Source of the DNA: JBEATZ01 sp041178545
GTDB taxonomy: Bacteria; Planctomycetota; UBA1135; UBA2386
NCBI GenBank assembly: GCA_041178545.1
Contig: JBEGVB010000002.1
Location: 1 to 37,335, forward strand
Direction: 5' to 3'
Length of the DNA stretch: 37,335 bases
The position numbers were made by a program, and so were the translations under genes. The notes beneath the pieces are model-generated. The model ran no database searches and had not been told where the DNA came from. It saw only the letters and a program-made list of their open reading frames with translations. Of the stretch, positions 11,428 to 19,562 are shown one piece after another. The first letter of the stretch is position 1. The number at the start of each line of letters is the position of its first letter.

Positions 11428-13602
11428 ATGTCGAGGATGCGGGTTGGTTGGTTGTTGGGTTCCGTCGCGCTGGGCGCGGCAAGCTGTGGTGGCGGCGGCG
11501 GAGGTGGTTCCACCACCTCGACGCTCCAAGGCCAGGTGACCGTGCCGGCGGTCAGCGCCCAGGGCGCACGCCGTGCAGCGGAGCATGCACGGCTCCCGAT
11601 GGTACCGGGCGAGGTCGTGGTCTGGCTCGAGCAGCCCGGCGTGGCTCCTGACCTCACGGCCCAGGGCCTCGACCTGCTGCGTTCGGACCGAGGGCCGGTC
11701 GCGGTGTACCGGGTGCGCGAGGCAACGGCGCGGCCGTCGATGGCAGACGCGGTGCAGATCGAGTTCAGCGCCGAGTACGCGACGGCGACCGCGGCATTGG
11801 CCGTTGAGGACGCCGTCGGCATCCGGGATGCCGAACCCAACTACGTCTACCAGCGCACGGGCCTGACCACGGGCACGGCACCTGCAGCGACGGGTGGCGG
11901 CGGCACGATCCCCAACGACCCGTTCCTCGGGTTCCAGTGGCACTACGACCAGCTCAACCTGCGGCAGGCCTGGGCACTCACCCAAGGCAGCGCCAGCACC
12001 GTGGTCGCGGTCATCGACACGGGCATCGTGGCAGCCCACCCCGACTTCGACCCTGGCCGCTTCGTGCCAGGGTTCGACATGATCCTCGACCCGGCCTCGG
12101 CCGGCGACGGCAACGGCCGCGACCCCAACCCCAACGACGAGGGGGACGGCAACGGCCTGCAACCCAGCTCGTTCCACGGCACGCACGTGGCGGGGACCAT
12201 CGGTGCCCGCACCAACAACTCGCTGGGCATCGCGGGCGTGGACTGGACCTGCAAGCTGATGGTGTTGCGCGCGCTCGGCAAAGGCGGCGGCACCAACGAG
12301 GACATCGCGAACAGCATCCTGTTCGCGGCCCGCCTGACGAACGCGTCCGGGACGCTTCCCGCCCAGCGCGCCGACGTGATCAACATGAGCCTTGGTGGGC
12401 CGGGCAGCAGCTCCCTGCTGACCAATGCATGCAATGCAGCAGACGCTGAAGGCTGCCTCATCGTCGCTGCCGCCGGCAACGACAACACCAGCACGGCCTT
12501 CACCCCCGCATCGATCCCGGTCGTGGTCTCGGTCGGTGCAACCGACCTCGCGCGCAGGCGCGCCCCCTACTCCAACTTCAGCAACACGATCGACCTGTGG
12601 GCACCGGGTGGCAACATGGCTGCCGACCTCAACGGCGACCAGCGTCCCGACGGGGTGCTGTCCAACATGGCCACCGACACGGGCACGTTCCTGTTCGCGT
12701 TCGAGAACGGCACGTCCATGGCGAGCCCGCACGTGGCTGGCGTGGCTGCGCTGCTCAAGGCGGCCAACCCCGTGCTCACCAGCACCAACCTGCGCGCGAT
12801 CCTGACGGGCAACACGCAGGCGGGCGTGAGCCTGCCCAACAACGGCAGGCTGATGGACGCCCTCGCCGCCGTGCAGGGGGCTCTCGGCGGCGGCACCGGG
12901 ACGGCGCCGGTGCTGGTGGCGACGCCCACCGCCCTCGACTTCGGCCAGAACTCGAACGCCGAGTTCCTCAACATGGAGAACCGCGGTGGCGGCAGGCTGG
13001 TGAGCCCGGGCTTCGGCACCTCGCCAAACGTGCCATGGCTCACGGTCACCGACGCCAGCACCAACCCACCCGCCAACATCTCTGCCGACGTGCTGCGGGT
13101 GGCCATCAACCGAGCCTCACTGGCGGCAGGCACCAACCAGACCACGCTCACCATCGGTTACCTCGTCGAGGGCACCACCACCGAGCAGACGGTCGACATC
13201 GACATCCGCGTCCAGAATGGCGCACCACCCACGTCGACGGACACGGTCTTCGTGCTGCTGGTGGACGCCGCGACGCTGGACAGCATCGCCCAGGACGACA
13301 CGACCGCGGCGGCGCAGTTCCGCTACACGCTGGCGGAGGTACCCACCGGCACCTACCTGCTGGCAGCAGGCACCGACCGCGACAACGACGGGTTCATCGG
13401 CGACCCGGGCGAGCTGTTCGGCATGTGGCCGCTCCTCGACACGCCCCTCGACCTCGAGGTGACGGGCGGCACCGACCTCAGCGGCCTCGACTTCCTGCTG
13501 GAGGAACTCGACAGCACGCCGACCTCGCGCACCGCGGGCCGGTGGCAGCCGTTGCGGTTGCTGCGCAGCGGCGCGACCGAGGACGCGGGGAGGGGACAGT
13601 GA
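11428..13602 (+). CDS. Subtilisin-like serine protease (S8), lipoprotein
   Basis: 724 aa. Ribosome-binding site GGGAGG at 11417-11422 precedes ATG 11428. The leader ends AASC (C20), followed by a seven-glycine linker, so it is probably lipid-anchored. A propeptide-like segment (about 33-165) precedes the catalytic domain (about 170-490). The triad is D197 (VIDTGI), H250 (HGTHVAG) and S430 (NGTSMASPHVAG), with oxyanion N351 (AAAGNDN). The catalytic domain is followed by a beta-rich region (about 500-600, beginning PVLVATPTALDFG) resembling a BACON/Ig-like domain, and by a C-terminal segment with calcium-like TDRDNDGFIGDPGE. It probably degrades or processes proteins outside the cytoplasm. Its stop overlaps the next gene's GTG start (GTGA), implying translational coupling. 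Confidence 0.93.
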   Translation: MSRMRVGWLLGSVALGAASCGGGGGGGSTTSTLQGQVTVPAVSAQGARRAAEHARLPMVPGEVVVWLEQPGVAPDLTAQGLDLLRSDRGPVAVYRVREATARPSMADAVQIEFSAEYATATAALAVEDAVGIRDAEPNYVYQRTGLTTGTAPAATGGGGTIPNDPFLGFQWHYDQLNLRQAWALTQGSASTVVAVIDTGIVAAHPDFDPGRFVPGFDMILDPASAGDGNGRDPNPNDEGDGNGLQPSSFHGTHVAGTIGARTNNSLGIAGVDWTCKLMVLRALGKGGGTNEDIANSILFAARLTNASGTLPAQRADVINMSLGGPGSSSLLTNACNAADAEGCLIVAAAGNDNTSTAFTPASIPVVVSVGATDLARRRAPYSNFSNTIDLWAPGGNMAADLNGDQRPDGVLSNMATDTGTFLFAFENGTSMASPHVAGVAALLKAANPVLTSTNLRAILTGNTQAGVSLPNNGRLMDALAAVQGALGGGTGTAPVLVATPTALDFGQNSNAEFLNMENRGGGRLVSPGFGTSPNVPWLTVTDASTNPPANISADVLRVAINRASLAAGTNQTTLTIGYLVEGTTTEQTVDIDIRVQNGAPPTSTDTVFVLLVDAATLDSIAQDDTTAAAQFRYTLAEVPTGTYLLAAGTDRDNDGFIGDPGELFGMWPLLDTPLDLEVTGGTDLSGLDFLLEELDSTPTSRTAGRWQPLRLLRSGATEDAGRGQ

Positions 13603-14054
13603 AGGCCGCCACCTTCGTCGTGCTCGCAGCCCTTGCTGCAGCCTCGTGCTGCACACCGGAGACTGCCGAGGCGGGCCCCGCACCGGCAGCCCTCCCGCAG
13701 CAGCCAGCCAGGCAGCTGGACCCGACCGCCCTTTGGAAGGGCCCGCCGGTGAAGGCAACCCTTGCCGCAGACGGATCGCTTGCCGTCGTGATGACGGCGC
13801 CCACCGCGAGCCACGACCTCGAACTTGCCGATGTCGTGGTGAGCGGTGACACCGCCACGGTTCGGCTGCTGCACACGTCGCCGGGCAACGCCCCGGTTGC
13901 ACAGGTGGTCACCGAGGTCGTGTTGGACGTCCCCGCTGCACGCATCCCCGCAACCGTGCGCACGGTGCACGTGGAGGTCAGGACCCGACGCCGGGACGAC
14001 CCGACGCAAGGCGCGACACCAGCGGCGCGAGCGGCCACCGCGGCCCGCGGCTGA
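13599..14054 (+). CDS. Small lipoprotein coupled to the S8 protease, function unknown
   Basis: 151 aa. A GTG start at 13599 overlaps the protease stop in GTGA and is preceded by a purine-rich GGGGAGGGG. The leader ends AASC-C, a lipobox with two cysteines. The mature part has a Pro/Ala/Gln-rich linker, then a beta-rich domain of about 90 residues (VKATLAADGSLAVVM to VRTVHVEVRTRRRD) and an Ala/Arg-rich tail. I do not recognise the family. Tight coupling suggests it works with the protease, for example as inhibitor, chaperone or partner (inference). It ends three bases from the convergent N-formylglutamate amidohydrolase-like gene, with no terminator visible. Confidence 0.75.
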   Translation: MKAATFVVLAALAAASCCTPETAEAGPAPAALPQQPARQLDPTALWKGPPVKATLAADGSLAVVMTAPTASHDLELADVVVSGDTATVRLLHTSPGNAPVAQVVTEVVLDVPAARIPATVRTVHVEVRTRRRDDPTQGATPAARAATAARG

Positions 14055-14057
14055 ACC

Positions 14058-14975
14058 TCAACCACCGCGCAGCACGCGCAGTGCTGCGGCAGCAAGCGGG
14101 GCAGCCATCCTCTCGACGCGCACCGGGTCGGCGACCATCTCCGCGAATGGAGTGAACTCGTGCACCAGCAGGTCGCGGCGGAGCTCGAGGCAGAGCGTGC
14201 GCTGCGGGTGGCTTGCACTGAGGTGCGCGGCGCTGGTCGCCGGGTGCAGCGAGTAGGTGCCGTTGCGCGCGACGTGGATGCCGAGGTCCCGGTAGCCGGA
14301 CTCGACCGCTTCCGCGAGCGAGGCACTGGCAGTGGGCACTGCCCCCGGTGCATCGAGGATCAGGTCGACGGGCGCACGCTCGGGCCAGCTGAGGATGCGT
14401 TCGGGCCGGTACTCCTCCCGCAACCGCTCGACGATGCGCTCGTCGACGGGCACGTCGATGCTGCGCGGCGCATAGCTGTGGACCATGAGGGCGAGGCCCC
14501 CGCTGCCACAGGTGGATTCGAAGGCCGCCTCGACCAGGTCGCAGTACTCCGCGTGGCGACGCAGCAGCAGGGACCGGTCCACAGGGTGCTGCACCCACGC
14601 ATGCAGGCCAGGGGTGAGCTCTCCGGCTGCGGAGGACCGGGCCACGGCACCGGGGGCGATGCGGCGGTTGCAGTCGACGAACGTGCGCGGGACGAGGCAC
14701 CGGATGACCATCGCGCTGCGCGCAGGGTCGGCGGCAACGAAGGCGCGCGCAGTGGCAAGCGCGGCCTCCGGTGCTCCCACGTCGGTGTTGACGAAGAAGA
14801 AGTCCTGCAGCCCCTCCGGGAACACGCCGAGGAGTTGGGAGCGCAGGCCGTGGAAGTCACTTGCCCGGGTTGCACCGTGCGCGACCTCGAGCAGCAGGTC
14901 GACGCGGCCCGGGCTCCGCGCACCGCGAACGAGGTGCACCTCGCAGGTGCCCGGGATCGAGGCGATCTCCCTCAT
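14058..14975 (-). CDS. N-formylglutamate amidohydrolase-like protein
   Basis: 305 aa. The pattern resembles the N-formylglutamate amidohydrolase (FGase, PF05013) family: a metal-binding-like histidine in LLLEVAHGAT (H33), VPRTFVDCNR in the position of the family's RxxxDxNR signature, LALMVHSYAP with a second histidine, and LCLELRRDLL near the end. FGase hydrolyses N-formyl-L-glutamate in histidine degradation, but members of this fold also act on other N-acyl amino acids. No histidine-utilisation genes are nearby, so the substrate is open. The ATG at 14975 is the first start. The DUF3332 lipoprotein gene lies 16 bases upstream on the same strand, so the two may be co-transcribed. Confidence 0.68.
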   Translation of the reverse strand: MREIASIPGTCEVHLVRGARSPGRVDLLLEVAHGATRASDFHGLRSQLLGVFPEGLQDFFFVNTDVGAPEAALATARAFVAADPARSAMVIRCLVPRTFVDCNRRIAPGAVARSSAAGELTPGLHAWVQHPVDRSLLLRRHAEYCDLVEAAFESTCGSGGLALMVHSYAPRSIDVPVDERIVERLREEYRPERILSWPERAPVDLILDAPGAVPTASASLAEAVESGYRDLGIHVARNGTYSLHPATSAAHLSASHPQRTLCLELRRDLLVHEFTPFAEMVADPVRVERMAAPLAAAALRVLRGG

Positions 14976-14991
14976 CTCGCGGGTCCGCGGC

Positions 14992-15357
14992 TCACTTCTT
15001 CTCTGCCGGGGCAGGCTCGGCCTTGGCTGGCTCCTGCTTCGGGGCCTCCTGCTTCGGCTCCTCCTGCTTGGGCGCGGTCTCGGCAGGCGGGGTCATGGGG
15101 CGCATGGGCTCGGGGTCCGAGAGCCAGCTCTTGCCCGACCAGAACTCCACCGTGTTGAAGACGAGGATGTCTGCGGCAATCGAGACGGGGTAGAGCGGGA
15201 CGATCCAGAGGGCAACGCCGATGGCGCCGTTGGCATACCGGTCGTCGGTGAGGCGGCTGTTGGCCGCGCTCAGGTGGCCGTAGGCCTTGTTGGTGCCGAT
15301 GCAGCCGGCAAGGAGGGAGGAGAGGAGGACGAGGGGGAGCAGCTTGGTGCAGCGCAT
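14992..15357 (-). CDS. DUF3332-like lipoprotein
   Basis: 121 aa. The signal peptide has a textbook lipobox LAGC (C19). Residues 20-76 match the DUF3332 pattern I know from proteobacterial lipoproteins: a region before two hydrophobic stretches (AIGVALWIVPLYPVSIAADILVFN) and then NTVEFWSGK. The C-terminal 35 residues are low-complexity Pro/Lys/Glu/Ala built on a repeated PKQE unit, likely a flexible periplasmic tail. The corresponding DNA is a short imperfect tandem repeat. The function of the family is unknown. The start is set by the signal peptide; no clear ribosome-binding site is seen. It is divergent from the pseudouridine synthase gene and precedes the FGase-like gene. Confidence 0.78.
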   Translation of the reverse strand: MRCTKLLPLVLLSSLLAGCIGTNKAYGHLSAANSRLTDDRYANGAIGVALWIVPLYPVSIAADILVFNTVEFWSGKSWLSDPEPMRPMTPPAETAPKQEEPKQEAPKQEPAKAEPAPAEKK

Positions 15358-15435
15358 GGGATTTGTTGGTTGTCGCGTGGGATGCGACCGCACACTCTCC
15401 GCGCTTTCAAGTGCGCTCTCCGGGGCGCGCCTGCC

Positions 15436-16344
15436 ATGGACACCTTCAACATCGAGGCAGCACAGCACGGCGCGCGACTGGACCAGGCTCTGGCTTCCCA
15501 CGCGCCAGAGTTGTCGCGCAGTGCCGCACGCAGGCTGTGCGAGGCGGGGGCCGTCGCGTGCAACGGCCTCGTCACGACGGCTGCTGCACGAGTCCGCACT
15601 GGCGACGTGGTCGCCTGGGAGCCGGAACACACGCCACTCGCGCTCGCACTCGGTCTCGCGGTGCGGTACGCAGACGCGGAATGTCTCGTGGTGCACAAGC
15701 CCGCGGGACTGGCACCACATCCCGGCACCGGGCTCTCCGACTCGGTGTCCGACCGCCTCGACCGCGCCCTGCGCGGCGCAGGCGCGGGGCTCGCGCACCG
15801 CATCGACCGCTCCACCTCGGGACTGCTGCTGTGCGGCACCAGCCGTGCTGGCCTGCAGCGGCTCGCAGCGGCCATGGAGTCGGGTGCCGTCGAGCGCGAG
15901 TACCTTGCCGTCGCACTCGGCACCCCTGCACGGCCCGTGTTCCGCATCGACTTGCCACTGCGCGTGACCGACGAACCGATGGGCAACCGCCCCAAGGTCG
16001 TGGTGGACGAGCGCGGTGGCATGCCTGCCGTCACCCACGTCGAGGTGCTCCAGACGCGCGGCGCGTTCTCGCTGCTGCGCGTCCGCCTCGAGACCGGGCG
16101 CACGCACCAGGTCCGCGCCCACCTCGCGGCAGCCGGCCACCCGCTGGCAGGCGACCCGCGCTACGGCGACCCCGCGGCCAACCGCGAGTTGCACGCGACC
16201 CACGGGATCGACCGCCCCCTGCTGCACTCTGCAGCACTCGGTTTCCCCACGACAGGCGGACGATCCTTGGTGCGCGCGTGGGACGAGCCGGACTTCGCCA
16301 GGCTGTTCCCGTCGCTGCGCACCCGTCCTGCAGGCCAGGGCTGA
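15436..16344 (+). CDS. RluA/RluD-family RNA pseudouridine synthase
   Basis: 302 aa. An N-terminal S4-like RNA-binding domain (about 12-60, HGARLDQALA...SRSAARRL) precedes the catalytic domain. The catalytic aspartate is D124 in HRIDRSTSG. LVVHKPAGLAPHPG and GRTHQVRAHLAAAGHPLAGDPRYG are the other hallmarks of the RluA/RluD group. It isomerises uridine to pseudouridine in rRNA or tRNA; which RluA/C/D target it has cannot be decided. ATG 15436 gives the natural N-terminus; the reading frame stays open far upstream but overlaps the divergent lipoprotein gene. It converges on the sulfatase gene with 36 bases between the stops, containing the palindrome GTCCGGCCGGAC at 16352-16363. Confidence 0.93.
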   Translation: MDTFNIEAAQHGARLDQALASHAPELSRSAARRLCEAGAVACNGLVTTAAARVRTGDVVAWEPEHTPLALALGLAVRYADAECLVVHKPAGLAPHPGTGLSDSVSDRLDRALRGAGAGLAHRIDRSTSGLLLCGTSRAGLQRLAAAMESGAVEREYLAVALGTPARPVFRIDLPLRVTDEPMGNRPKVVVDERGGMPAVTHVEVLQTRGAFSLLRVRLETGRTHQVRAHLAAAGHPLAGDPRYGDPAANRELHATHGIDRPLLHSAALGFPTTGGRSLVRAWDEPDFARLFPSLRTRPAGQG

Positions 16345-16380
16345 CGGAGAGGTCCGGCCGGACGGAGTCCGCTGCCCGGC

Positions 16381-18099
16381 TCAGAGCCCGATGCGGTAGC
16401 ACATGGCGTGCGTCGCCACGGCACCGGCGGGGTTGGCCGGGGCATCGGCCACCAACACCTGCTGGAACAACTGGACCCCGACCAAGTCCATGCGCGGGGG
16501 GATCGAGATCGACCAGGTCCCCACCGTGCCCTGCAACACCACCGGGTCGATGGAGGCAGGTGCCACCCAGAGCTGGCAGTCGGTCATGCCGACGAGGGAC
16601 AGGTCAAACGGCAAGGGACCGAACAGGCTCTGGTCGCGGGAGAAACCGATCACGCCCAGCGCGTACATGCTCCCTGCGGGGATCGGGGAGGCCTGGAGCG
16701 CGTGCGTGGTGCCGATGCGCGGCGCACCGGCGGGAGCCTGCAGGGTCACCATGCCGGTGGAGCTGGGACAGCCGGTGCCGAAAGCGGCCTGCGGCTGGGG
16801 CTGGCGGAGGAACTCGGCCTCGGAACGCAGCGCACGCAGGGCCATCAGTTGGTCGTCCGTCATGGCGCACTGGAGCAGGTCGTTCTGCTCCAGCGGGTCG
16901 ACCTGCAGGTCGTAGAACTCCTCGTAGACGAACCACCACCAGGTGAACCGGATGAGCTTGTAGCGGACGCTCTGGATCGCGTAGCCGCTGCTCGTGTGCA
17001 GCATGAACTGCTCGCTGTACGACCACGACCTCACGCTGCTGGACGTGTCGGCCAGCACGGGGAGGAAGCTCTGGCCGTCGACCACGGTTCCGGCGGGCGC
17101 ATGCATGCCCGCGGGCACCTGGGCCATCGCCCCCACCGTGGGCATCACGTCCACCATGTCCACGAGCGCGGCACTGGTGCGGCCCGGGTTGACGACCGAC
17201 GGGCCCTTGACGATGAGCGGCACGCGGATGCCGCCCTGGTAGAGCGTGCCCTTGGCACGCCACGGACGCTGCGGGAACTCCACGACCTCCGGCGCCGTGC
17301 CGTTGTCGGCGGTGAAGACCACGTTGGTGTTGGCCAGCACCGCTGGCGGGATGCCCGCGAGGAGGCGGCCGACCTCGGTGTCGAGGGCCTCCACCATTGC
17401 CTTGTAGAACGGCAGCGGCTGGGTCTGCGGGTCCAGTCCTGCGAGGTTGCGGGAGTGCAGGTGCGCTGGCGGCACGTGGTACGGGGCGTGGGGCGCGTCG
17501 AAGGCCACCATGAGGCACCAAGGGCCCGGCTGCGACTGGATCCACTGCAGCGACTCATCGACGTTGTCCGTCACGGCATAGGTCGCGGTCGGGACCTGCA
17601 CCCCGTCCACCACCTTGGTCCAGTTGGTGTAGCTGGGCAGGTAGCCGTGCAGGTTGCCTGCATAGCGGGACCACCCGGAGTTGTTGGGCGTTGCCGGGCC
17701 CAGCGCGTCGCCGAGGTGCCACTTGCCGACAGCCCCGGTTGCATAACCGGCGGCCTGCATCATCTCGGGCAGCAACCACTCGGAGGCCTGCAGACCGGTT
17801 CGCCCCGGCAGCACGGCAACGCCCACTCCCGTGCGGAACGGGTAGCGCGCCGTCTGCAGGCAAGCGCGGCTTGGCGAGCATGCAGGTGTTGCCATCGCGC
17901 GCGTGAAGCGCACGCCGGACGCTGCAAGTTGGTCGATGTTGGGCGTCGCTGCAGGAGCGGGACCCGTGCCGTAGCAACCGATCGCGTCGACCCCGAGGTC
18001 ATCTGCGACCATGAGGAGGACGTTGGGTCGCTGCTGCGCCTGGGCTGGCAGCGCGACCGTCGACAGCAGCAGGGCAACCAACCAGACGAGGAGCTGCAT
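16381..18099 (-). CDS. Secreted sulfatase with planctomycete C-terminal module
   Basis: 572 aa. A signal peptide (1-21, ending AQA) is followed by an alkaline-phosphatase-superfamily sulfatase. The Cys-type formylglycine motif is C74-S-P-S-R78 and the metal aspartates are D33-D34 in VADDLG. GKWHLG and FTADNGT are the remaining active-site signatures. It should hydrolyse a sulfate ester, probably on polysaccharide, after conversion of C74 to formylglycine by a separate enzyme not seen here. Residues 440-572 (from FGTGC to the end CYRIGL) are not part of a sulfatase; they match the C-terminal module of the Kelch and nidogen-like proteins. Ribosome-binding site AGGAG lies just before ATG 18099. 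Substrate unknown. Confidence 0.92.
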   Translation of the reverse strand: MQLLVWLVALLLSTVALPAQAQQRPNVLLMVADDLGVDAIGCYGTGPAPAATPNIDQLAASGVRFTRAMATPACSPSRACLQTARYPFRTGVGVAVLPGRTGLQASEWLLPEMMQAAGYATGAVGKWHLGDALGPATPNNSGWSRYAGNLHGYLPSYTNWTKVVDGVQVPTATYAVTDNVDESLQWIQSQPGPWCLMVAFDAPHAPYHVPPAHLHSRNLAGLDPQTQPLPFYKAMVEALDTEVGRLLAGIPPAVLANTNVVFTADNGTAPEVVEFPQRPWRAKGTLYQGGIRVPLIVKGPSVVNPGRTSAALVDMVDVMPTVGAMAQVPAGMHAPAGTVVDGQSFLPVLADTSSSVRSWSYSEQFMLHTSSGYAIQSVRYKLIRFTWWWFVYEEFYDLQVDPLEQNDLLQCAMTDDQLMALRALRSEAEFLRQPQPQAAFGTGCPSSTGMVTLQAPAGAPRIGTTHALQASPIPAGSMYALGVIGFSRDQSLFGPLPFDLSLVGMTDCQLWVAPASIDPVVLQGTVGTWSISIPPRMDLVGVQLFQQVLVADAPANPAGAVATHAMCYRIGL

Positions 18100-18262
18100 G
18101 GACTCCTGGGGCTCTCGGGGGGAACGAGGATCCTGTGCGCGACGACGGCACCGGACCAGCTGGAGTCTAGCCCGGCGACACGCACGGCGTGGACATGGCA
18201 GGGAGGAAAAAGACACCATTCGCCGCGCCGCATCGGGTTGTGGGCAGTGCCCGGGCTGCACT

Positions 18263-19465
18263 TCACGAGGGTGCGTGGTCCGGCCCCCAGGGGGTGGTGG
18301 AACGCCGGCGACCTCCCCGCTGGATGGCGTCCTCCCCGAAGCGGTCCCGGATGGCGTCGAGGGCGCGCAAGAGCTTGGCCGTGCTCGCGGGCGCGGGCTG
18401 GAACAGCTCCCCTTGGCGGACGGGTGCAGCCGGGGCCAGCCCCGCAGCCGAGATGCCAAGCAGCCGCAGACCGGGGCGTCCCGGCCACGACGTGTCCAGC
18501 AGGCCCATCGCCGTACGGTGGACGACGCCGTCGTCCTGCGTGCGAGGCACCCGGCACTGCCGCGTATAGGTGGTGAAGTCGGGGTACCGCACCTTGATGC
18601 GGACCGTGTCCGCGTCCACGCCCTCCTGCCGCAGCCGGCGGCCCACCTGTTCGCTCAGCTGCAGCAAGACGTCATTGGCCTCGGCGCGGGTGGCCAGGTC
18701 CTGGACGAAGGTCATCTCGTGACCGATGGAACGCGCCTCGTGCCCGGGCTCGACCACGCGCGTGTCGATGCCGTGCGCAAGCTCGTGGAAGTGGCGGGCG
18801 GTCTCGGAGCCCAACAGTGCACCGAGCTGGCCGGGGGTGCAGCGCTGGACGTCGGCGATGGTCCGCAGCCCACCTCGCTCCAGGATCGCCACCGTCTTCT
18901 CGCCAGCGCCCCACAGCCTCGACACGGGCAACGGCGCGAGGAACGCGCGCTCCTCGCCTGCGGCCACCACCACGAGCCCGTCGGGCTTGCGCAGGTCGGA
19001 GGCCACCTTGGCCACGAACTTGGAGGCTGCGACCCCCACCGACACCGTGAGGCCGGTGCGCTCCCGCACCAGTTGCTTGAGGCGGCGTGCGATCGCCACC
19101 CCGTCGCCGAACAGCTGCTCGCTCCCGGTCACGTCGAGGAACGCCTCGTCGAGGGAGAGCGGCTCCACCGCATCGGTGAAGGAGTCGAAGACCTCGCGCA
19201 CCTGCGCCGAGACCGTCGCATACACCTCCATGCGCGGACGCACGAAGATGCCGTGAGGGCAGAGTCGTTTGGCAACCGTGCCCGGCATCGCCGACCGGAC
19301 ACCGTGCTTGCGCGCCTCGTAGCTCGCCGTCGCCACCACCGAGCGCGGCCCGCTGCCGCCCACGATCACCGGCTTGCCGCGCAGCTCGGGGCGGTCGCGC
19401 TGCTCGATGGCCGCGTAGAACGCGTCCATGTCCGCGTGCAGGATCGTGCGCGGCGCTGCAGCCAT
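18263..19465 (-). CDS. dinB: DNA polymerase IV (Y-family translesion polymerase)
   Basis: 400 aa. Catalytic carboxylates are D12 (HADMDAFYAA) and D106-E107 (SLDEAFLD). SVGVAASKFVAKVASDLRKPDG and the helix-hairpin-helix-like LWGAGEKTVAILERGGLRTIADV are typical of DinB. A beta-clamp-binding motif, QGELF, sits at 351-355, and a basic tail of about 45 residues follows. It bypasses DNA lesions and is error-prone. The start ATG 19465 gives the conserved N-terminus. No LexA-like operator was recognised upstream. A 163-base gap with nothing recognisable separates it from the sulfatase gene downstream; upstream, the terminator of the nidogen-like gene ends 36 bases away, so it has its own promoter or depends on read-through. 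Confidence 0.96.
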   Translation of the reverse strand: MAAAPRTILHADMDAFYAAIEQRDRPELRGKPVIVGGSGPRSVVATASYEARKHGVRSAMPGTVAKRLCPHGIFVRPRMEVYATVSAQVREVFDSFTDAVEPLSLDEAFLDVTGSEQLFGDGVAIARRLKQLVRERTGLTVSVGVAASKFVAKVASDLRKPDGLVVVAAGEERAFLAPLPVSRLWGAGEKTVAILERGGLRTIADVQRCTPGQLGALLGSETARHFHELAHGIDTRVVEPGHEARSIGHEMTFVQDLATRAEANDVLLQLSEQVGRRLRQEGVDADTVRIKVRYPDFTTYTRQCRVPRTQDDGVVHRTAMGLLDTSWPGRPGLRLLGISAAGLAPAAPVRQGELFQPAPASTAKLLRALDAIRDRFGEDAIQRGGRRRSTTPWGPDHAPS

Positions 19466-19500
19466 GGCGCGAGGATAGGCAGGCGGCCCCGGGAAACGAA

Positions 19501-19533
19501 ACGGCCCGGCACCCCTCGGGGTTGCCGGGCCGT
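19501..19533 (-). terminator. Rho-independent terminator of the nidogen-like gene
   Basis: Perfect 11-base arms ACGGCCCGGCA (19501-19511) and TGCCGGGCCGT (19523-19533) enclose CCCC-TC-GGGG-T. Read on the minus strand, it is followed by TTCGTTTC, a short U-rich tract. It starts about 30 bases after the stop codon at 19563. Confidence 0.8.
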
Positions 19534-19562
19534 CGCACGGGCAGCTGGCCCGCGGTTCCGGG

